From Clostridia bacterium (lineage in GTDB: Bacteria; Bacillota; Clostridia; Oscillospirales; CAG-382), in the NCBI GenBank assembly GCA_017397605.1, contig JAFQII010000152.1, forward strand, positions 1 to 11,704: a DNA stretch of 11,704 bases, in the 5' to 3' direction. Position 1 is the first letter of the stretch. Each line of letters opens with the position of its first letter. The position numbers were made by a program, and so were the translations under genes. Below the pieces are notes generated by a model. That model worked only from the letters and a program-made list of their open reading frames with translations, ran no database searches and was not told the DNA's origin. This document shows positions 9,101-11,704 of the stretch, in pieces.

Positions 9101-9128
9101 CGAGTCCGACGTGGTTCTCGGCAAATAA
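3168..9128 (+). CDS. Giant secreted BspA-like leucine-rich-repeat protein with C-terminal dockerin
   Basis: 1986 aa. Start: ATG at 3168 is preferred over the in-frame ATG at 3156 because AGGATGG (3153-3159) then serves as ribosome binding site and the N terminus (MKANRILSLLLSVLMLL) aligns with that of the first LRR gene. Signal peptide ~1-26, cleavage after VSA. I count 63 LRR_5 repeats of about 23 residues (V-x2-I-G-x2-A-F-x2-C-x2-L pattern, then an IPDS/LPDG turn) in six modules: ~31-270 (8), ~296-671 (14), ~673-1143 (18), ~1155-1326 (5), ~1327-1526 (6) and ~1538-1905 (12). Most modules open with an ITDGEVTIT...VVIPSEI-type strand cap and close with an IYCEA...GW...VHWG cap. A PE-rich linker separates only modules 1 and 2. 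Dockerin 1911-1986. BspA-family LRR proteins bind host matrix proteins or other cells; the dockerin suggests display on a cohesin scaffold. The ligand is unknown. Confidence 0.95.
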   Translation: MKANRILSLLLSVLMLLSVLPFGVSAQNVSGDFTYEITDGEAAITKYKGADGELLLPSELDGYPVTSIGAGAFSDNTFVQSVTIPDGVKSIGARAFIGCASMTSISIPDSVTSIGISAFGYCSSLEEITLPSGLREIEASLFTSCASLTSVTLPDGAVSIGAEAFLGCRSLTETKLPDSVTEIGAYAFDGCSALAEIVIPAGVTSIEDGAFAHCGALTDITLPASVTSMGSGVFSAAEQLIDIYCEADSRPDGWNEWWTDGCSAAVHWGVSGSDEPETPEVPEEPEVPDYPAFDVNDFSYEITEEGVTITRYVGEGGDVVVPNEIDGLPVTQIGNYAFDANETICSVVFPASVKTVGECAFYFCSNLASVRFAEGLTDIGRLAFSGCEKLTEVVLPSSVKTIGAAAFSGCEGLVSVTLPDGVTSIGQGAFGQNPLLSDISLPDSLTELGQHAFHYCDSLTSIALPDGITAIENGTFAHCPALADVRLPKNLTSIGTEAFTDCGSLTSIVLPDTVTIIGSYAFADCKLLASVNIPDSVKTIGEYAFDGCYSLEGLTLPDSVTEIGKYAFQYCGAMESINFPAGLTSISEGTFYYCSSLKNITFPASVTSIGKEAFGCCNSLTTVIIPDTVTSIHTGAFAYSYRLSDIYCEAETQPEGWASNWNTGSSAEVHWGTDRITEFEYTIADGKVTITDFNGVGEAVIPAEIEGCPVTAIGEYAFQYCLDMTGIVIPDTVTSIGKGAFHECFALQSVTIPAGVTNIPNSTFSNCTSMTEVYIPDTVTSIGRQAFYMCHALKSVVNPDSVTYIDYQAFKHCISLESAVLPANLGYVGSSMFYGCSALKDVTIPEGFPSIGYEMFYECTSLEIIEIPGSVTLVDAYAFYKCSALKDVILPESVMYLGAKAFFECTSLTSMVIPDQVTEIRERAFCGCTSLASITLSQNLQSIGEHAFSGCKALTEIDIPDSVVSLGKYAFYGCVSLTAVSLPAGITYLPEYAFAECVSLTDIVLPSTVTTLGKSVFSNCDSLRSINLPNGLTAIPENAFWCCVALESIRIPASVRYIRDSAFSVCESLTEIKLPAGITNIERSAFSSCRKLTNIFIPASVTNMETGVFSSCDALTDIYCEAESRPDGWSKTWADGCNAAVHWNADAPEEPIDPDIIYEIIDGTVVIKDYTGKGGDVVIPETIEGCPVTVIGEMAFWNTAVTSVDIPASVTRIEASAFEDCTALTSIVLPEGVIYLGKNAFTMCTALESVTLPQSLSEIDDYAFDNCSSLTEITIPAGVTAVGRSIFEDCTNLQNVYVEASGIPSGWSIAWDGGSARPICEIYVGGAIYKEIIGDYRAVYQGDGTAILDLYLGNASDLVIPNTIGGCTVTELGRGLFAGNDTIRVVTVPDTVGVIGTDAFFESSVETVVLPDTLHTIGAGAFNYCYNLQSITLPAGLKTIGSSAFWASSLSGELVIPDGVTEIGFNAFIYTPLTSVYIPDSVETIGSGIFMGCEDLTDVYCEAKEQPETWDAAWLEECTPTVHWGASAPEGSDEPEVTYEITDGEVTVTGLTVDSTEVVIPSEIAGLPVTAIGANAFAENRTIKSVIIPEGVTSIGSGAFNYCTNLTSVTIPSSVEEIGESAFRCCFLLTELVISEGVVSIGTTAFNSCGMTSLVLPESVTNVGERAFDSCSKLTNVSIPKNLTSIGIGAFARCGALTTMTVDPENPVYHSENNCLIETASNTLLRGCKESVIPDYITSIGAWAFSVEYRIGSSVVPDSIASITIPDGVTSIGANAFYYCTSLKSIVLPDSLTSIGNWAFWRCTALESIVIPAGVTIIRESTFEYCSALTSVTISDSITAIETSAFGSCSALESITIPRSVTSMGYGVFRLCKVLTDIYCGAYAQPAGWSDNWLYYCDAAVHWAEAPAFVYGDVNGDGKITSTDVTRLLRYLANRNPVTGVSSVEITEGADCNGDGKITSTDITRLLRYLANRDPVTGESDVVLGK
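8898..9128 (+). other. C-terminal type-I-like dockerin of the second LRR gene, near-duplicate of 2821-3051
   Basis: It holds two calcium-loop/helix repeats (DVNGDGKITSTD and DCNGDGKITSTD, each followed by a TRLLRYLANR helix), separated by a linker that includes VEITEGA. Positions 10-11 of both loops are Ser-Thr, the pair familiar from classic type I dockerins. By eye the DNA differs from 2821-3051 at about 19 of 231-234 positions, and 62 consecutive bases are identical (8982-9043 and 2905-2966). Dockerins bind cohesins on scaffoldins, so this end should tether the protein. Confidence 0.92.
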
Positions 9129-9136
9129 ACAGCACG

Positions 9137-9164
9137 AAAAAGGCGGTTTTATACCGCCTTTTTT
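9137..9164 (+). terminator. Intrinsic terminator after the second LRR gene
   Basis: AAAAAGGCGG (9137-9146) pairs with CCGCCTTTTT (9154-9163) around a 7-base loop, ending in a six-T run. It starts 8 bases after the stop codon. The flanking A-run makes it potentially bidirectional. The next promoter's -35 box begins two bases after the T-run. Confidence 0.88.
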
Positions 9165-9166
9165 GA

Positions 9167-9195
9167 TTGACAAACCAAGGGATGTGTGTTAAACT
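9167..9195 (+). promoter_or_regulatory. Sigma-A type promoter of the third LRR gene
   Basis: TTGACA (9167-9172), 17 bases, then TAAACT (9190-9195). It shares ATTGACAAAC, a GG in mid-spacer, TGTG near the spacer end and TGTA after the -10 with the promoter at 3108-3136. The leader following it (9198-9210) equals the first 13 bases of the window. GGAGG before ATG 9229 is the ribosome binding site. Confidence 0.8.
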
Positions 9196-9228
9196 GTATT
9201 TAAAGTATTTTCCCGGAGGAAAAAAGAA

Positions 9229-10980
9229 ATGAAAAAACTCCTGTCCCTTCTTTTGACGCTTTGCATGCTCCTGCCGTTTGCCGTCCCCGCGGCAGCGATT
9301 GCGCAGACGGCTGATTTTGCGTACGAAACCGCCGACGGCGAAGTCACGATCACAGGGTATCACGGCAACGGCACAAACGTCGTCATTCCGTCCGAGATCG
9401 GGGGCTGTCCCGTGACAAAGATCGGTCAATGTGCGTTCTCGTGCCGTGATGCAATCGTCAAGATCGTCCTTCCCGACAGCATTCGCCATCTCGAGATGAA
9501 CTGCTTTGAAGGCTGTACCGGTCTCAAAAGCATCGACCTGCCGCAAGGGCTGTTGTCGATCGATATGGACGCATTTCTCGACTGCAGTGCTTTGACAAGC
9601 ATCCGTATTCCCGCAAGCGTGTCGTTTATCGCGCAAGGCGCGTTTCGGTATACGAGCGGCCTGACGGAAATCACGGTCGACGAAAGCAACCCCTACTACT
9701 ACAGCAGCGGCAACTGCCTTGTCGAAACCGAGACACAATTGCTCATCGCGGGTTGCAAAAACAGCGTGATTCCCGACGGTGTTGTGACCATCGGCGAATT
9801 TGCATTTGCCGGCTGTTCCTCGCTTGAGAGCATTGCGTTCCCCGATACACTCAAGACGATCGGCTTCAGCGCGTTCCACACCTGCACCTCCCTGCAGGAT
9901 TTGGTGTTCCCCGAGGGGCTTGTCACGATCGAACCAGGTGCGTTTGGATGCTGCAGCTCGCTCAAAGACGTTGTTTTTCCGCAGGGGCTTCATTTGTTGG
10001 ACAACGCGTTCTATCTCTGCGACTCGCTGGTTTCGGCATACATTCCGTCCAGTGTACAGTGGGTGGGCGAAAATCTTTTTGACGGCAATTACAACATGCG
10101 CGCAATCTACTGCGACCTGCCTTACCGTCCTTACGGCTGGAGTGAAAACTGGCTTGCGGGCTGCGACGCTGCGGTGTATTGGCGCGGTGAATTTGAGTCG
10201 ATCTATCCCGTGACCAATCTTGCGCTCGGCAAGGAATATACGATCTCCCAGCAGTACCGCCAAGGCGGCGCAGAAACAAATTGGGGCTGGGACGATCAAG
10301 CGCCGATCGCCTATCCCGACGAGGGCGGGACGCTGACCGACGGCGCAGTCTGGCCTGCCGAAGATTCTTTTTACGATCCCGCGTGGGCGGGCTTCAGCGC
10401 CCGTTGCCCCGAATACGGCGAGCTTGGGTACGCATACATGACCTTGGATCTGGGCGAGATCACCGCGTTTGACCGCGTGATTCTGCATGGCTATCTGGAT
10501 TCAACCGCAGGCATCGGCTTGCCGCATCACCTGGCGTTTTTTGTCTCCGATGACGGAAACGAGTACACGCAAGCAGGCACCATGGATCTCAATCCCGGCG
10601 AATACAGCAACGATCCCCTGCCGATCACGTTTGAGTCCCCCATGAACGGCCGTTACCTGCAGATTCGCTATCAAATGGAAAACTGGGCGTTCTTCTCCGA
10701 GCTCGAGGTCTACAACGCAGGCATTGAATTTGCGCCCGAAACGCCTTCGCTTTTGGGTGACGTCAACTGCGACGGTGCGGTTAACAGCTTGGACGTCACG
10801 CGTTTGATGCAGTATTTTGCGGACTACGATTACGCAAGCGGAACGTCTCCCGTAGAGATCTCCGCGCACGCCGACTGCAACGGCGACGGCACCGTCGACG
10901 GCCGCGATGTCTCGCGATTGCTCCGTTACCTCGCCAACCGCGACCCCGTTACGGGCGAGTCAAGCGTTACATTGGGATAA
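9229..10980 (+). CDS. Secreted LRR protein with discoidin-like F5/8C domain and dockerin
   Basis: 583 aa, the compact paralog of the two genes before it. Start: ATG 9229 after GGAGGAAAAAAGAA. Signal peptide ~1-25 (KK, then LLSLLLTLCMLL; AIA/Q or AAA/I cleavage). One strand cap (~30-62) leads into nine LRR_5 repeats. The fourth carries a longer insert (TVDESNPYYY...NCLVET...LIAGCKNSVIPDG), a known variant of this repeat family that also occurs in the last module of the second LRR gene. The LRR closes with an IYCDL...GW...VYW cap (~290-321). A discoidin-like F5/8C domain follows at ~326-500 (NLALGKEY, LTDGA, TLDLGE, FVSDDG, FFSELEVY), matching that of the first gene. The dockerin 509-583 is more diverged than the other two: loop positions 10-11 read Ser-Leu and Gly-Arg. 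The likely role is surface binding of a glycan or protein, displayed through cohesin; this is inferred from domains only. Confidence 0.94.
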   Translation: MKKLLSLLLTLCMLLPFAVPAAAIAQTADFAYETADGEVTITGYHGNGTNVVIPSEIGGCPVTKIGQCAFSCRDAIVKIVLPDSIRHLEMNCFEGCTGLKSIDLPQGLLSIDMDAFLDCSALTSIRIPASVSFIAQGAFRYTSGLTEITVDESNPYYYSSGNCLVETETQLLIAGCKNSVIPDGVVTIGEFAFAGCSSLESIAFPDTLKTIGFSAFHTCTSLQDLVFPEGLVTIEPGAFGCCSSLKDVVFPQGLHLLDNAFYLCDSLVSAYIPSSVQWVGENLFDGNYNMRAIYCDLPYRPYGWSENWLAGCDAAVYWRGEFESIYPVTNLALGKEYTISQQYRQGGAETNWGWDDQAPIAYPDEGGTLTDGAVWPAEDSFYDPAWAGFSARCPEYGELGYAYMTLDLGEITAFDRVILHGYLDSTAGIGLPHHLAFFVSDDGNEYTQAGTMDLNPGEYSNDPLPITFESPMNGRYLQIRYQMENWAFFSELEVYNAGIEFAPETPSLLGDVNCDGAVNSLDVTRLMQYFADYDYASGTSPVEISAHADCNGDGTVDGRDVSRLLRYLANRDPVTGESSVTLG

Positions 10981-10982
10981 AG

Positions 10983-11017
10983 AAAAAACGATACCTGTTT
11001 CGTGCAGGTATCGTTTT
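10983..11017. terminator. Bidirectional intrinsic terminator between convergent genes
   Basis: AAAACGATACCTG (10985-10997) pairs perfectly with CAGGTATCGTTTT (11005-11017) around a 7-base loop. A T-run follows on the + strand, and the A-run 10983-10988 gives a six-T run on the - strand. It lies 2 bases after the stop of the third LRR gene and about 20 bases beyond the stop of the opposing four-helix-bundle gene, so it can end both transcripts. Confidence 0.88.
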
Positions 11018-11037
11018 GTTGTGGTGTTTTTTGTCAC

Positions 11038-11379
11038 TCAAGACTCCTTTGCGGTGTTGATCGAGGAGATGAGCATACGACGAATGGTACCGCATTGGTT
11101 GTAAAGCGAAATGACTGTTTCTCTGTTTACAATCTCTGTTTTGACAAATAACTCCAACCAATATTCCGTTTCGTAACATTCCTTTAAGGCGATCTGTAAT
11201 TTGGCGATAAAATCCGGCTTTCCGTGTGCGTAATTTGCTTCGTGAATATTTGCGCCGATGGAAGTCGCAGAACGTTCCAATTGATTAACAAGAGAATAAT
11301 GTCCTTTTATGGATTCGCAAAGCTTGATAATCTTTACTGCAAAATCTGTTGAAAGCTCTCTGAGTTTTGATTCAGCCAT
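11038..11379 (-). CDS. Four helix bundle protein (S23 / Avd-like family)
   Basis: 113 aa, the family's usual size. Start ATG at 11379 (- strand) with AAAGG (11389-11393) 9 bases upstream. Four amphipathic helices can be read at about 5-24, 28-51, 53-84 and 86-111. The core ERSATSIGANIHEA followed by F-x-AKLQIALKECYETEYWLEL is the hallmark of the S23 family (proteins once named from insertions in 23S rRNA genes), which is related to the Avd accessory protein of diversity-generating retroelements. Family members form pentameric barrels that may bind nucleic acid, but stand-alone copies like this one have no settled role. No reverse transcriptase is present here. The gene converges on the third LRR gene, and its upstream region is filled by the hairpin array at 11403-11570. 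That arrangement is suggestive, but no functional link is shown. Confidence 0.9.
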   Translation of the reverse strand: MAESKLRELSTDFAVKIIKLCESIKGHYSLVNQLERSATSIGANIHEANYAHGKPDFIAKLQIALKECYETEYWLELFVKTEIVNRETVISLYNQCGTIRRMLISSINTAKES

Positions 11380-11402
11380 AAAATAAAACCTTTCTGTTGA
11401 TC

Positions 11403-11571
11403 GTGAAATATCCTGCGGATGTGAAATAATGACCTTCGGTCATTGTGAAATTTTCTGCTATCGCAGAAAGTGAAATGAAATAAATCCTCTCACGCCCGCA
11501 GGCATTTCACATTGCACAGCAATATTTCACTGCCGAAGGCAATTTCACAAATCCCGCAGGGATTTATTTCG
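11403..11571. repeat. REP/BIME-like array of seven hairpins tiled with GTGAAAT / ATTTCAC linkers
   Basis: Left half: GTGAAAT at 11403, 11421, 11445 and 11470, with perfect short palindromic stems between them: 11410-11420 (ATCC-TGC-GGAT), 11428-11444 (AATGACC-TTC-GGTCATT) and 11452-11469 (TTTCTGC-TATC-GCAGAAA). Right half, inverted: CTCTCAC at 11487, ATTTCAC at 11504, 11524 and 11542, and a degenerate ATTTCGT at 11566. The hairpins between these are 11494-11503 (GCC-CGCA-GGC), 11511-11523 (ATTGC-ACA-GCAAT), 11531-11541 (TGCC-GAA-GGCA) and 11549-11565 (AAATCCC-GCA-GGGATTT). GAAATAAATCC (11477-11487) also reappears inverted at 11560-11570. Within each half the units abut without gaps. The stems differ in sequence and length but each is self-complementary, so structure rather than sequence is kept. 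Function is unknown; a REP-like or non-autonomous element, or a nucleic-acid target of the adjacent four-helix-bundle protein, are possibilities. Confidence 0.85.
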
Positions 11572-11574
11572 TTG

Positions 11575-11604
11575 AAAAAACTCCGATGCGATTGCATCGG
11601 AGTT
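11575..11604 (-). terminator. Intrinsic terminator of the tRNA-Gly gene
   Basis: CTCCGATGC (11581-11589) and GCATCGGAG (11594-11602) form a 9-bp stem with a 4-base loop, extended by A-T pairs. On the - strand a six-T run (11575-11580) follows. The stem starts 6 bases after the tRNA's encoded CCA, so this ends the tRNA transcript. It separates the tRNA from the array and the four-helix-bundle gene, though some read-through into them is possible. Confidence 0.88.
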
Positions 11605-11609
11605 ATTTC

Positions 11610-11685
11610 TGGAGCGGATTACGGGGGTCGAACCCGCTACCTCAACCTTGGCAAGGTTGCGCTCTACCAAATGAGCTAAATCCGC
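11610..11685 (-). tRNA. tRNA-Gly (anticodon GCC)
   Basis: On the - strand the acceptor stem is GCGGATT (11685-11679) paired with AATCCGC (11620-11614), then discriminator T and an encoded CCA (11612-11610). The D arm contains GCTC...GAGC with a GGT loop. The anticodon arm CAACC-TTGCCAA-GGTTG gives anticodon GCC. The T arm GCGGG-TTCGACC-CCCGT has the canonical TTCGA. Length is 73 bases plus CCA, the standard form without introns or a long variable arm. It decodes GGC/GGU glycine codons. Confidence 0.97.
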
Positions 11686-11690
11686 ATACA

Positions 11691-11704
11691 GTCCCGATCG
11701 GGAC
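11691..11704. other. 14-base perfect palindrome at the window edge
   Basis: GTCCCGATCGGGAC is fully self-complementary and lies 5 bases upstream of the tRNA on the - strand. It may be a hairpin fragment of an adjoining upstream transcript (another tRNA or a processing stem), cut by the window end. Its role cannot be judged from here. Confidence 0.4.

Noticed and set aside
10753..10980. Sortase or membrane anchor at the C termini of the three LRR proteins
   Set aside because: All three end a few residues after the dockerin (VVLGK or VTLG). There is no LPxTG-like motif, hydrophobic helix or basic tail.
11038..11379. Diversity-generating retroelement, because the protein resembles Avd
   Set aside because: There is no reverse transcriptase gene and no template/variable repeat pair with adenine-biased differences. 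The LRR genes nearby lack a C-type-lectin-like variable domain at their ends.
11403..11571. CRISPR array
   Set aside because: The recurring unit is only 7 bases, the 'spacers' are 10-18-base self-complementary hairpins, and the orientation flips midway. No cas gene is visible. This is not CRISPR architecture.
11403..11571. Insertion sequence remnant or RAYT-associated REP locus
   Set aside because: No transposase fragment, target duplication or long terminal inverted repeats are visible. The REP-like resemblance is kept as a structural analogy only.

Overview
The window looks like a piece of chromosome from an anaerobic, probably gut-dwelling Clostridia species of the Ruminococcus/Oscillospiraceae type. 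I infer this from secreted leucine-rich-repeat proteins that end in cellulosome-style dockerins, Clostridia-like GGAGG ribosome binding sites and promoters, and a 'four helix bundle' gene beside a hairpin-repeat array. The species cannot be named from the sequence alone.

Positions 1-10980 hold three large genes on the + strand (31-3051, 3168-9128, 9229-10980; 1006, 1986 and 583 aa). All three are paralogous in design: a signal peptide, BspA-type (LRR_5) leucine-rich-repeat modules, sometimes a discoidin-like F5/8C domain, and a C-terminal two-repeat dockerin. The first also carries a degenerate dockerin-like pair near its N terminus and a cohesin-like module in the middle. The second is almost all LRR: I count 63 repeats in six modules. 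None has a sortase signal or C-terminal membrane anchor, so the likely attachment to the cell or to a scaffold is dockerin-cohesin binding. The LRR and F5/8C parts would do the outward-facing recognition of glycan, protein or host surface. No catalytic domain is visible in any of them.

The three genes are not a simple operon. Each gap holds an intrinsic terminator followed within a few bases by a new promoter (TTGACA, 17 bp, TAAAAT or TAAACT). The leader before gene 1 repeats that before gene 3, so each gene seems to carry its own copy of a promoter-leader cassette. The dockerins of genes 1 and 2 are about 92% identical in DNA, which suggests recent duplication or gene conversion.

Positions 10981-11704 are different. 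A shared bidirectional terminator separates gene 3 from a convergent small gene (11038-11379, - strand) for a four-helix-bundle protein of the S23/Avd-like family. Upstream of it, 11403-11570 is a compact array of seven different hairpins tiled end to end with a heptamer linker (GTGAAAT or its complement ATTTCAC). The left three hairpins are inverted relative to the right four. Read in the ATTTCAC direction, the loops are mostly GCA/GAA closed by C-G. This REP/BIME-like array is the least explained structure in the window. A tRNA-Gly(GCC) gene on the - strand, with its own terminator, and a 14-bp palindrome close the window.
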